64,000 nucleotides of DNA from Garcia nutans (lineage: Eukaryota > Streptophyta > Magnoliopsida > Malpighiales > Euphorbiaceae): positions 4,464,001-4,528,000 of the forward strand of contig CANTUV010000009.1 of the NCBI GenBank assembly GCA_947685225.1, written 5' to 3'. A model generated the notes under the pieces. It was given only the letters and a program-made list of their open reading frames with translations, was not told where the DNA came from and did not search any database. This document shows positions 46,290 through 58,800 of the stretch, piece after piece (position 1 is the stretch's first letter; each line of letters opens with the position of its first letter). Both the position numbers and the translations under genes were made by a program.

Positions 46290-48250
46290 AAAATATGACA
46301 TATGTAGCTTTATCTAATATCACAACTAAAAGCAAAAATATCTGAATAAAAGTTCGTATTGTAAGAATATGGGAGTTCATCAATCTTTATAATTTTAATG
46401 AATTATTTAATCTTGACTTCTTAATGATACGCAATGAGGTTTGTAATTTAAATTGTTTTATGTATTTTTTTTCAAAATTACATTGTATTACTATTTTTGT
46501 TATTTATTATTTTATGAGAGAAATGCTAAGTAAGGTATAATACTAAAACAATGGATTGATCATTTTCGACCATTACTGACTAAGAAGGCATCTACTATAT
46601 ATCTGGTTTTATTGTCATTCATGCCCAACCTGATTACAAAATCAGCCACCATCTATTTCGAATTAGATTGCCAAAGAATGCTTTTGTGAAAGCTCTTGAT
46701 GAAGATGATCCTCTAATCTCATTTGATAAGTTTGAATTTCATAGTTTTAATGAGGCTAAATCAAAAGCAGATGATAAAAGATTTTTAATAAGTATATTTA
46801 ATATATATATATATGTTATGCTTAAGCTTCCACATTTTAAGCTTTTAGTAACAATAATTATTTTTTTAAAAGATCTCATAGGTCAAGTAATTTCAATTGG
46901 AAGTGTTGAAGAAATAACAATCATGGGAAGAATTACAAAAAAGTGTCAATTGAAAATAAAAAAAAATTATAGGTATGTATATTTTAAAATACTTTTATTT
47001 ATTTATTCTTTAATTTTTTTAAAAAGCTCGACTATTAAGATTCACATTATATATGCAGCAATGGCTAACTAAATGTTACTCTTTGGGACAAGATTGTTGT
47101 TGAATTTCCTAAATATGATATTTTTACCTAGGAATCAAATGGAGCTATTATAATTACTTTTTTGCCTATGAATATCAAAAAATTTAATGGTACAAAAAAA
47201 ATTATATCAAAAATACAATTTACCTTATTATATTTTCAAATTGATAATCTTATTTGTATATATATTACAGGTGAAGTCTCAATTAATAGCTCTTCAGCGA
47301 TAAAAATTTTCATCAATTTGGACATTTCTAATGTCCATAATTTTAAACAAAGGTAAATTTTTTATTTTGTTAATTTTTATAATTAAATTATGAATAATAA
47401 TAATTATATAATTATATTTTAAATTGATTGAGCCACTTGATAAAATTGTCAAGCTTGAAGTACAAAATCTTTCATATGTTGAGGGATGCCCAAAAAAAGT
47501 TAATAGAAAAAAATTAATGAATAGTTGTGTTTGGATATTCATTATGATATGGTATCTCTAATCTTAAAGAATTTTTTACGAATATTAAAATTTTTTAGAC
47601 TACTTAATTAAAATTTTTAATACTTATATTTTATTTGTATATATTTATTCAGGACATTAAATTTACATGTGAAGCATTCATCAAAGAAGTTGACGTTTTC
47701 AAAGGTTGGTGGTATAGAGCATGTCTTTAATGTAGGTCTGGATTGTAAAATTATATTGATCAACTTTGGTGTAGTGAATATGGAATTATCAAAGATCCTC
47801 CACTTTGTTGGTATACTATTGCGAATCATTCCATTTTAAAAAAAATCAATTAATAAAATTTGCATCCAAATAACTTTTCATGCAATTGTTTTAGGTATAA
47901 GTTGAAAACTATTGTTGATGATGATACAAATTCTACTACCTTCAATATTTTTTACTGCCAAGCAGCTGAATTGATTGGTTTACCAGCGAACAATCTTGCC
48001 TAAGGTTCCAAGGATAAATTTTTTAGTGCCACCATTGATGACCAGAATTTATGGAGTGCCTAGGTTATTTCAAGTCATTATTAATACTCAATCTAATTAT
48101 GCTTATCATTTTTTCTTTTAATGTCACTCATACTTTTAAAGATAAAGCATCTTCTCAATTATTTGTTGTGCCTACGATGAAAGCAATCCATTCCAATTCA
48201 ACAATTCTTCGAAGGCCGATATCAACATCTACCAAAAAAATGTCAGGCCA
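46290..48250 (+). pseudogene. RPA1-like single-stranded DNA-binding protein carried by the Helitron
   Basis: Begins with TYVALSNITTKSKNI and KVRIVRIWEF (46296-46375), the first OB fold of plant RPA1-type proteins. It continues with RLPKNAFVKAL..FDKFEFHSFNEA (46662-46760), DLIGQVISIGS (46875-46907) and a further OB-fold region (47162-47356). Then comes the zinc-ribbon-like part GWWYRACL..C..LWCSEYG (about 47705-47785) and, after an apparent intron with a TTGTTTTAG acceptor near 47894, the block STTFNIFYCQAAELIG (about 47935-47982). Interrupted by stops and several intron-like AT-rich gaps. Host RPA1 binds single-stranded DNA; the Helitron copy is thought to serve transposition. Confidence 0.7.
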
Positions 48251-49084
48251 TATTTAAATTTTTCAAGACAAAGACAAAACCGATATGATAGAAGCATCCA
48301 GTTCATCAAATGCAAGTGAAATAATCATTCTATTAATAACATACCTATTTTCAGAAGAATTTTCAGTAAAAAAAAACCCATGTTAGGTATAAAAAATCCA
48401 TTATTAAAAGTATTTTTTAATTTAGAATATCTTTTTATTAACTATATATCTTTTTAAATATTATTTTTCTAAACGAGAATGTCCATCGCTATCTAATAAA
48501 GATCATAAAGAATGAAAATTAAATTAATTTGCTATATGTAAAATTAAGCTATTATTATATACTTATATTTCATAAATAATAATTTAATCATTATTCTGTA
48601 TATTGCGAGGTTATGCATCAAATCAATACTGCTATCCTAATCGGATGAATTTCTTATCTTTTATTTGTTTTTATTTATATCTTAAATATTTTCTTTTACA
48701 AAATTTTTTCATGCCTTTTATAGTTTATGTAATTTTAATTATATGTATTATGAATATTTTGAATCAAATGTGTTTGAAAATTATTATGCTTAAAAAAATT
48801 TAAGAATATATGTTTTTTGTGTAATTATATTTACCATTATTATTAAAAAAATAAATAGTTTCAAAAATTAAAAAAAGTGCTAAGTATAAGCAGAGAAATC
48901 CATATTAGTAGTATAAAGTGTCAAGAATATAAGAGTTAGCATTTCTCTACAATATTATCATAATTTTAAGCTATTTATATATTTATTTTCTATTTATGCA
49001 CATAATATTTATACTTAACATGATATACTAAAATAAAAAAATTTAGAAAAAAATTTTCGTGGCAACGCGCGGATTATAGTCTAG

Positions 49085-50224
49085 TAATATAATATATATG
49101 CAATTAATAAAAATAATATACAATATAAGAAGAAAATAAATATAAATCTGTATTTTTGTTAAAATCTTAAATTTATTTGTTATTATTAACAATAGTTTTA
49201 TTAACATATATTTAATAAAATAAACCTTTTTTAATTAAATAATTTTTAATCTTGAGATTTATTTGTGCTAATTAAAAAATAAAACTTGAAATTAATACTA
49301 TTTATTAATTAAATTATAATTTTTAAAAACTTCATCTTATAAGATTTAATTTTTTTTCAAGAATTAAGAATAAAAAATTTAATATTAAGATGATTTAATT
49401 CATGACATTTATTTTTAAATAAACTCAAATTATCACCAAATTTAACTATAGAATCCCACTTTAAAAGTGGGCAAAAAATCTATGAAAAATAAAATCAAAT
49501 AATATAAAATTTCAAATCTAAATATAATAAAATAATTTAAAATTATTATTCACAAAGTTTATTGAAAGTTAAAATAAAAAATAAAAGTTTAAGAAGTAGA
49601 ATTGTAAAATAAAAAAGCAAAATCATAAAATAAAATAAAATAAAAAGCAAAAAATATAAAAGAAAAAAGTTATTACAAAACATTATTAGTTAAAGCATTG
49701 CAGGTGAAATAGCAAAACTTAAACTTAGCATGGAAGAATGGAAAAAAAAAAAAAGATAAAAGAGAAAATTCAAGAAAGAAGCATTATTTTTTTTTTAGAA
49801 AATTTACTATTTATTTTGGTATTATTTTTGTATATATATAATTTATACTATTAAATTATTAAATTAATTATTAAATTAATTATTCAATAATTTATCACTT
49901 CATAGTATTATAAATTCAATTAATTTGTATCAAAATTTTAAAATTAAAATTATAATGCTTATAATAAAGTCAAAAGTTAATTTCATTTTTACATTTTAAT
50001 TAACATAAAATTGTTATTATTATAATTCAAATTAAGGTATAATAAAAAAGAAAAAAAAAAGCTACTTATGAAAAAAAGTATGTTAAAAAAATTAAACAAT
50101 AAAAGGAGAGAAAGCAAAAGTGAAATTAAAAATTTACTATTTATTCGTGTGGGTGTTTTAGTATATTACAATCAAAATAAACTTGCTCGTGCTATGCCGC
50201 GCCTTGCAAAATTTTATATTATTT
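49085..50224. other. AT-rich sequence beyond the Helitron end
   Basis: No ORF of note. Poly(A)-rich, with a phrase near 50145-50215 (TATTCGTGTGGGTGTTTTAG, then TGCTCGTGCTATGCCGCGCC) that recurs in part at 62910-62950, so it belongs to a dispersed local repeat. Confidence 0.5.
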
Positions 50225-51590
50225 TAAAAAAATAATTTATATAATTAATATAAGTAATATATAAAAAATAATATTATATACACATAATATTAAAAATTTT
50301 CATATTAATATATTATAAAAATATTTATAATAAAAAATGTGTAGAGTATAAATATTTTTTTAAAATAGATTTTGCAATTAATTGATAAAAAAGAATAATT
50401 AAAATATTAATTTTTAATTTTATTATTATTAAAATTGAAAATAGTAACCTAAATCAGTAAAAATTTATTATTTGTTAATTTTTTTTGAAAAATAATTATA
50501 AACCTAAAAAATTTATTACATGTTAAATTTTTTAAAAAAAGTGTTTATTTTATAATAAAAGAAAAAAATAACTTATGTATTTACATAAGTATTGCATAAA
50601 AAATAATATTATGCACATATAATATTAAAAATTTTCGTATTTACATATTGTAAAAATATTTATAATAAGATATATAGAGAGAGAGTATAAATACTTTTTA
50701 AATTGATTTTGGAATTGAATGATAAAAAATAATAATTAAAATAATAATTTTTAATTTTGTTATTATTAAAATTGAAATTATTAATCTAAATAAGTGAAAA
50801 TTTATTATTTGTTAAATTGTTTTTAAAAGAAAAAATTTATAAAACCCAAAATGTTCTTACTTGTTAAATTTGTTTAAAAATAAGTATTTATTTTATAATA
50901 AAAGGAAAAAATAATTAATTATTAATATAAGTAATGCATAAAAAATAATATTATATACATATAATATTAAAAATTTTCATATTTACATATTATAAAAATA
51001 TTTATAATAAGATATTTGTAGAATATAAATATTTTTAAATTGATTTTGCAAATTGATTGATAAAAAATAATAATTAAAATAATAATTTTTAATTTTATTT
51101 TAATAAAAATTGAAATTATTAATCTAAATAAGAGAAAATTGATTATTTGTTAAAATTTTTTTGAAAAGAAAAAAATTAAAATAAGTAAAAAATTTATTAC
51201 TTGTTAATTTTTTTTAAAAGGTGTTTATTTTATAATAAAAGATAAAAAATAATTTATGTATTAATGTAAGTAATACATAAAAATAATATTATATATATAA
51301 TATTATAAAATTTCATATTCACATATTATAAAAATATTTATAATAAGATATGTGTAGAGCAAAAATATTTTTTTAAATTGATTTTAGAATTAATTGATCA
51401 AAAAGAATAATTAAAATATTAATTTTTAATTTATTATTAATAAAATTGAAATTAGTAATATAAATAAGTGTAAATTTATTATTTGTTATTTTTTTAAAAT
51501 GAAAAAAATTAGAATACCTAAAAAAATTATTACTTGTTAATTTTTTTAAACAAAAGTGTTTATTTTATAACAAAAGGAAAAATATTAGCA
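50225..51590. repeat. AT-rich tandem repeat, unit about 338 bp, four copies
   Basis: The landmark TTATAATAAAAG or its variant occurs at about 50551, 50893, 51228 and 51564 (spacing 342, 335, 336). Each is followed by ATAATATTATATACATATAAT-like sequence and, about 130 bases later, a TAATTTTTAATTTTATTATT-like segment. Copies differ by many substitutions. A partial diverged copy lies at about 51945-52150 and another at about 62988-63230, on the far side of the Tekay-like insertion. Confidence 0.75.
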
Positions 51591-52356
51591 AATATTAACC
51601 ATTGAATTTATATAATAACATTTTATTTCTTAGAATAAAATAGATTTAATTTCATATATATTTTCTATATATGATTTTCATTTAAATTGCAAATCAAAAT
51701 TTTTTTATTTCTCATTTAAGAAGAAAAAATAAAAAATAAAAAATAAAAGAAAAGAAAAATCAATGGCAAAATAGAAAATATGAAAATAAAATTTGTTTTA
51801 AAAGGAAATTTATTATTTATTTAGAGGAAGAGTTTTAATATATAAGCATATAATATGTCCACAGAAAAAATACCTAGAATATTCGAATATGAGATTTAAG
51901 CGAGGGTAACACATATTTTTAACCACCAAGTTATATCTAGAAAAAATAATTTATGTATTAATATATAATTATAATTCAGATGTTCATAAAATAACTAATA
52001 TATAAAAATAATATTATATACATAAATGCACATAATACTAAAAAATTTTAATTTATATATTACAAAAATATTTATAATAAGATATATATAATATATTAAG
52101 ATATTTTTTAATTAAATTTGATTAAAAATATTAATTTTTAATTTTATATTTAATTAACATTTTAAAAAATTTTATTAATTAAATTTTTATTATAAATCCA
52201 ATTATAATATTAATATTTCCATTTTCAGTTATTTTTAAAATAAATAAATTTATTTTACCCATTAAAAAGTCAAAATAAAATAGTAATAAAAAGTTTAAAA
52301 TTTTAAAATCTCATTGTTCTAAGAATTAATAATTTCTAAAATTAATAACTTTTAAA

Positions 52357-52358
<2 letters not shown>

Positions 52359-52410
<52 letters not shown>

Positions 52411-52427
52411 CAACAACAACAACAACA
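52359..52427. repeat. (AAT)n(AAC)n compound microsatellite
   Basis: About 16 AAT units followed by about seven AAC units, shortly before the Tekay-like element. The minus-strand 60-codon ORF across it is an artefact. Confidence 0.95.
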
Positions 52428-52476
52428 TAGCTTATGAGTAAAAAAAGAAAAAAATCAATTAATAACAAATTATAAT

Positions 52477-55352
52477 TGTCACGACCCAACCCGGGGGCCA
52501 TGACCGGCATGCAGCCAAACCGAAGTCCGACCACATCAGCCTATTAAAACATTCATAACAGTCTAAGTGCAAAACAGTACAATACTTATATAATCCTCAA
52601 TCCTAGTTCAAATGCAATCCATCAATATAATCAAATCACAATAAAATCATTCTGGAAATCTGATGCAGACAAGTTCTACTTATTACACAAAAAGGGATTC
52701 GGAATCAATCCGCCCAAAAGTTCAATATCCGGAAATCTCTAAGCAGAAGGACCAAAAACACAAACGAAAACCTGATCGACTTCGCCAAGAAGAGAAAGAA
52801 GATAGACGAAGGCAATCACTGTAAACCTGCAAGACAATCTGTAAGGGTGTGAGCGCTTTATAGACGCCCAGTAAGTCTATGAGAGGCAGAGAAACATCTA
52901 ACAGTTATATAAGTAGTACATATAATACAATCACAATTTAAGCAAACAAGATGGTGTGTCGGGGTCACCAATCAGTAAACAGTACAGTAATCATATCAGT
53001 CACATCCGCCCTTATAACTTCTCAGTACAGTATAGTACAGTAATCAGTAATTAGGCATGTAGCCTCAGTAAACAGTATAGGCATTAAGCCTCAGTAGCAG
53101 TATAGGCATTAAGCCTCAGTAACCTCCTTCCCCTTCATGACACACCATCACACAGCATAAGTAATATCACATTCAATATTATCACATAAATACAATCACA
53201 TGCAAGTTTCTCTGTCTCATAAAGCATGCGAGGCTGGGTTCAAAAGAATAGTCTAGTGAATATATAGAAAGGATAATATATTATAAGAAGGGTTTATATA
53301 TGTATATAAGTTGTTAGCAAGTAGAACAACACAAATAATCACAACACAAATAATCACATACACCCATAGAACTTACCTGGTCTAACAGTCAGCTAAGCAA
53401 TCCGCCACCCTAAGTCTGAGGTGCTGCTGGACCACCGCCTAACCATTAACCATCAATTAACAACCACCCTTACAAATGTATGCAAGTGCAAATGGGAATG
53501 CATGACATGAATGCACACAATTCAATAATTTCCATAACAAGGTTAAACCTTTTTGTCAACCAAACATAACTTAACCATCATAATACCACACCTTTAAACT
53601 TATTTTCCAGAATATAAAACACCATTAAAAAGTCCTACAATTTAAATTCATCAAATACCTTACTTAAATAATAAATATACACAAGATACAATTTTACCGA
53701 TAAACCTGAATAACGAGTGTCAACTTGTAAAATTCAAAACAATTAACCTGTAAATGAAAAATTTATAATTTTCAACCAGAAGCTAATTTGATATCTGAAA
53801 AGCATCCTACCAAAATTTCATAATTTTTCAAGACTTAGAAGTCTCTCAACCAATTTTTATTCAAAACAGTATACGACTCACAAGGTATACTGACAGCAGT
53901 TGAAAGATCTAATTATTTCAAAAGTATAACAAACAAAAATATAACCCAACATATTTTTCTTGTAAACTAGACTTCCAGAACTACAACATATATGAAAATC
54001 AAATCAAAAACATTTTTATACATTTTAATATGAATTTCGAAAGTTACAGTTGATGCAATAGCATCAACAGCACAGTTGGTCAGACAACAGTAGCAAACTT
54101 GAATTTTCCAGAAATATTCGATGCTTCAAAATCCCAACAATTATTTTTCTCATAAACTAGACTCAATTTCGAGCCATACATCCAAATTTCAGATTTTTAT
54201 CATGTTCCAATATTTAATTAAAAATCGGGAAACATACAGCACAAAAATCAAACTTCAGCAGAAAATTAATTCATCCAAAAACTCAAAGAAAACAATTAAT
54301 TCGAAAATCTTAACACCCAAATCAATTTAATCAAACCCTAACTCAATACCTTCATCAATTTTCGTAACCCAACACATTAGCCAAATTAATTAATTCAATA
54401 CCAAAATCCCCCAAAACAATAAAAACTCAAAATCTAACATATTTTGTAAAAATCAATTTAATTAAATAATAATTCGAATTTAGCCAATTTAATCAAGAAA
54501 AATATCAAACCAATATGATATTAATATGAACTAATTAAATGGAAGTCGAAATAATGCAAAAGGAATCAAGAAAAACCTTAAAAACACCAAAAACTCGAAA
54601 TTTACAGCTGCTGGAACAGAGGTCAAACGACATCGGCGAGCCAGCCCGCAGCACGCCGAACGAAGGAAAGCGAGACGCCGAACGACAATGCCTCCAGCCC
54701 GCAGCTCCTCGCCGAACGACACGGTCACATGCCAAACGACACTGGCACCCTGGCGCGCGCACTGACGAAACGACGGGCCACTGTTTTTGAAGAAAATTTT
54801 GATTTTTTTTCTTTTTCTCTCTCCGGCGGCACAAATAATTAAACCCTCAATTGGGTGCCCTAACACCCCTATTTATACGATTTTTAATTAACAAATTACC
54901 AATATGCCCCTAAATTAATTTTTTTAATTTAAAAACACCCTAAAACTCTTTAAAAAATCAAAAAAACACCCAACTAACTTATAAAAATTTACAAATAACT
55001 CCAAATTTTATTTAATTTATTTAATTTATTTTAATTAAAAATTAATAAATATCCGAAAAATTTTCGAAACACAACCCCTAACAAAATTATACTTAAAATA
55101 ACCGTAACGACATCACGGTCACCAAAATGACATCAAAAACAGCAAAACGAAACCCGAAAATTTTCCGACCACCAAAATGACTAAAATATTCCCCGAAGCC
55201 AAAAATACAATATTATACTCAAAACGACCGTCTCGTCGTCCCGAGTATCAAAAAGACATTCAAAGGGCACAAAATGACTATTTTGCCCCTAAGGTACAAA
55301 ATTACCATTTTGCCCCTAGACTTAAAATCAAACAAAAACCAAAGGTTTTACA
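52477..55352 (-). repeat. 3' LTR of the Tekay-like element
   Basis: On the plus strand it starts TGTCACGACCC and ends GGTTTTACA. 2876 bp. A GC-rich patch at about 54630-54780 (CCGCAGCACGCCGAACG type) and a TATA-like sequence on the minus strand near 54870-54880 (TCGTATAAATAGG) mark the probable promoter and start. Extra copies of CAGTATAGGCATTAAGCCT at about 53075-53120 are absent from the other LTR. The 69- to 111-codon ORFs inside both LTRs are not genes. Confidence 0.93.
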
Positions 55353-55824
55353 ATCTAACCCCCTTAAAGTAATTGCGTCCACGCAATTGAATCCAACACA
55401 ATCATTATCCATCAAAAACTGTCATTACAATAGTTATACACGAATTCCGGATGGTATCGTCTACTTAGTATGTGTCGTTATGGTTGATCAGGCCATAACT
55501 ACAAGATACCAAGCACTAATGACCATTCCAGGTTTGATCCATTAGAGTTCATTAAATAAAAACCAATTTTCAGATAACCAAAACAAAATCAATGAATAGC
55601 GCTTAGCGCTCAACCCAGTCAATATCAGTGCCAATTAATCGAGTACAACATCATTACACATACACCTTTTCAATAAGATCCATTGCATACAATTGTCAAT
55701 CATCAGTTACAAACAATATCATGCGATGTATGAGTATGATGTTATGCTGGTATGCAAATGCTCTAACACTAAAACTGAAGAATATTACAGTCTAACCCCC
55801 TAAAAACGATTTCGACCTCGAAAT
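55353..55824 (-). other. 3' untranslated region and polypurine tract of the Tekay-like element
   Basis: On the minus strand the LTR is preceded by TTAAGGGGGTTAGAT (plus strand 55353-55367), the likely polypurine tract. A similar purine box, TTTTTAGGGGGTTAGAC, lies close to the end of the ORF (plus strand near 55791-55807), so the tract is duplicated within the 3' region. Confidence 0.65.
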
Positions 55825-58800
55825 CTAAAACATACCTGAAGACTCAAACAGATAGGGATATTTAGCTTTCATAAGCTCTTCGGCTTCCCAGGTGCATTCT
55901 TCAACAGAATGATTGCGCCAAAGGACTTTCACAGAAGCTACATCCTTAGAACGCAACCGCTTGACCTGACGGTCCAGAATAGCCATTGGCTGCTCCTCAT
56001 AAGAACAATCATCACTAATCTCTACAGTGTCCGGAGCTAGCACATGATCAGGACTAGGTACATACTTTCTCAACATCGAGATATGAAATGTCGGATGCAC
56101 AGAAGCCATCTGAGGTGGTAAATCAAGCCTATAAGCAACATCACCAATCCTCTCCAGAATTTCAAATGGACCAACATACCGTGGAGCTAATTTTCCCTTC
56201 TTACCAAACCTCATAACACCCTTGAAAGGTAAAACCTTCAGAAACACTCTATCTCCGACAGCAAATTCCAGATTTCTTCTTTTCAAATTAGCATAGCTCT
56301 TTTGTCTACTAAAAGCAGTCCGAATACGGTCTTGAATCACTGGTACAACCTCAGCACTGTATTGCAAAAGTTCAGGACCCTCAATTCGATGCTCACCAAC
56401 CTCCTCCCAATATAATGGAGTCCTACACCTTCTGCCATACAGAGCCTCAAAAGGAGCCATACCAATACTAGCCTGATAACTGTTATTGTAGGCAAACTCT
56501 ACCAAAGGAAGATGATCTGCCCAACTACCACCAAAATCAAGAACACACAATCGCAGCATATCTTCCAAAGTCTGAATAGTCCTCTCCGACAAACCATCTG
56601 TCTGAGGATGAAAAGCAGTGCTGAAATGAAGATTAGTTCCCAAACCTTCCTGAAGCTTCTGCCAAAATCTAGAAGTAAATTGTGGTCCTCTATCAGAAAG
56701 TATAGAAACTGGAACCCCATGAAGACTCACAATCCTATTGAGGTACAGTTTGGCATACTGCGACACTGTGTACTTAGTATTTACTGGAAGAAAATGAGCG
56801 GACTTAGTCAATCTGTCAACAATAACCCAGATCGAATCATGCCCACCAGGAGCTTTAGGCAAACCGACAACAAAATCCATATTGATTCTCTCCCATTTCC
56901 ACTCAGGCAGTGGTAACTCCTTGAGCAATCCCGCAGGCTTATGATGCTCATACTTAACTTGCTGACAAGATAAGCATTGAGAAACAAACTGTGCAACATC
57001 ATTCTTCATCCCCTTCCACCAGTACAACTGCTTTAAATCCCGATACATCTTGATGGAATCTGGGTGAACTGTGTACCTAGAGAAATGTGCATCCTTAAGG
57101 ATATCAGTCTTCAAATCATCTACCTTAGGAACACACACCCTAGTACCAAACTTCAAAACACCTTTATCATCTATAACAAACTCCTTGTTCTCACCGGCTA
57201 AGACTTTCTGTCGTAAAATTTCCAAATCCGCATCCTTACTTTGCTCAGAAATAATCCTGTCGAGAAAATTTGGCTTCACAGCCAAACTAGCAAGAAATAC
57301 CCCTCTACCATTCACAACTCCTTTGTCAGACATATTAAATGTCCAACCCTCATCAAGCAATTGGTGAATCTCCGAAATCAAGGACCTCCTCGTCAAACAA
57401 ATATGTGACAAACTCCCCATAGACTTGCGACTCAAAGCGTCTGCCACAACATTTGCTTTCCCAGGATGGTACTGAATATTATAATCATAATCTTCCAGAA
57501 ACTCTATCCACCTCCTCTGCCTCAAGTTCAGATCCCTCTGCGAGTAAACATATTTGAGATTCTTATGGTCAATAAAAATCTCACATGTAACACCATACAG
57601 ATAATGCCTCCAGATCTTTAGTGCAAACACAACAGCAGCCATCTCCAGATCGTGTGTAGGATAATTAACTTCATGCTTTTTCAACTGTCTTGAAGCATAA
57701 GCAACCACCCTACCATGTTGCATCAACACACATCCCAAACCAATACCAGATGCATCACAGTAAACAACATAGCCTTCGTTGCCCTCCGGCAAAACAAGTA
57801 CAGGTGCAGATGTCAACCTTTCTTTCAGACAGTTAAAACTCTCCTCACAAGCATCATCCCAAACAAACTTAATACCCTTGCGAGTGAGTTTAGTCAAAGG
57901 TGCTGCAAGTCGAGAAAAATCTCTAACAAATCTTCTATAATAACCAGCCAAACCCAAGAAACTTCGTATCTCTGTAACTGTCTTTGGTCTTGGCCAATCC
58001 ATGACTGCCTCAATCTTCTTTGGATCAACCTGAACACCCTCAGAAGATATAACATGACCCAAGAACACAACTTTATCCAACCAGAATTCACATTTCGATA
58101 ACTTGGCATAAAGTTTATGTTCCCTCAGAGTTTGCAAAACCAGCTTCAAATGTTCCTCATGCTCTTCTTTAGTCTTGGAATACACCAAAATATCATCAAT
58201 GAACACCACAACAAACCGATCAAGATATGGACTAAACACCCTATTCATCAAGTCCATAAAAGCAGCAGGGGCGTTGGTAAGTCCAAAAGACATTACCAGA
58301 AAGTCATAATGACCATACCTTGAGCGAAAAGCAGTTTTAGGTATGTCACTCTCTCGTACCCTTAACTGATGATAACCAGACCGAAGATCAACCTTTGAGA
58401 AAAACTTCGCCCCTTGCAACTGATCAAACAAATCATCGATCCTCGGTAATGGATATCTGTTCTTGACCGTCACCTTGTTTAGCTGCCGATAATCAATACA
58501 CAACCTCATGGAACCATCTTTCTTTCTCACGAAAAGAACCGGAGCTCCCCAAGGTGAAGTACTCGGTCGGATGTAACCCTTATGTGACAAATCATTCAGC
58601 TGCTCCCTCAACTCTTTAAGCTCTGCCGGTGCCATTCTATAAGGTGGCATAGAGATAGGATTTGTGCCGGGTACAAGATCAATAGAAAACTCAATCTCCC
58701 TTTCAGGAGGTAACCCAGGCAAATCCTCAGGAAAAACATCCACAAAATCTTGCACTATAGGGACGTCTTCTGGTTTAACTTCTTCTTTTTGCACATCCCG

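Larger units (their letters stand above)
44222..49084 (+). mobile_element. Helitron remnant with helicase and RPA1-like sequences
   Basis: The left end is truncated at the Copia junction, so the 5' TC end, the Rep nuclease and the helicase N-terminal part are lacking. The right end at 49081-49084 is CTAG followed by T, preceded by a GC-rich stretch TTCGTGGCAACGCGCGGA near 49056-49073, which is the usual layout of a Helitron 3' terminus. RPA1-like genes on plant Helitrons are established knowledge. Confidence 0.75.

Noticed and set aside
54531..54866. Overlapping ORFs of 83-111 codons in both Tekay LTRs (also at 61727-62029)
   Set aside because: They lie in the GC-rich LTR promoter region and are present only because that patch has few stops; the same shadows occur in both LTRs.
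56499..58323. Many plus-strand and alternate-frame ORFs across the polyprotein
   Set aside because: They are shadow frames of the minus-strand Gypsy polyprotein, which has clear catalytic motifs.
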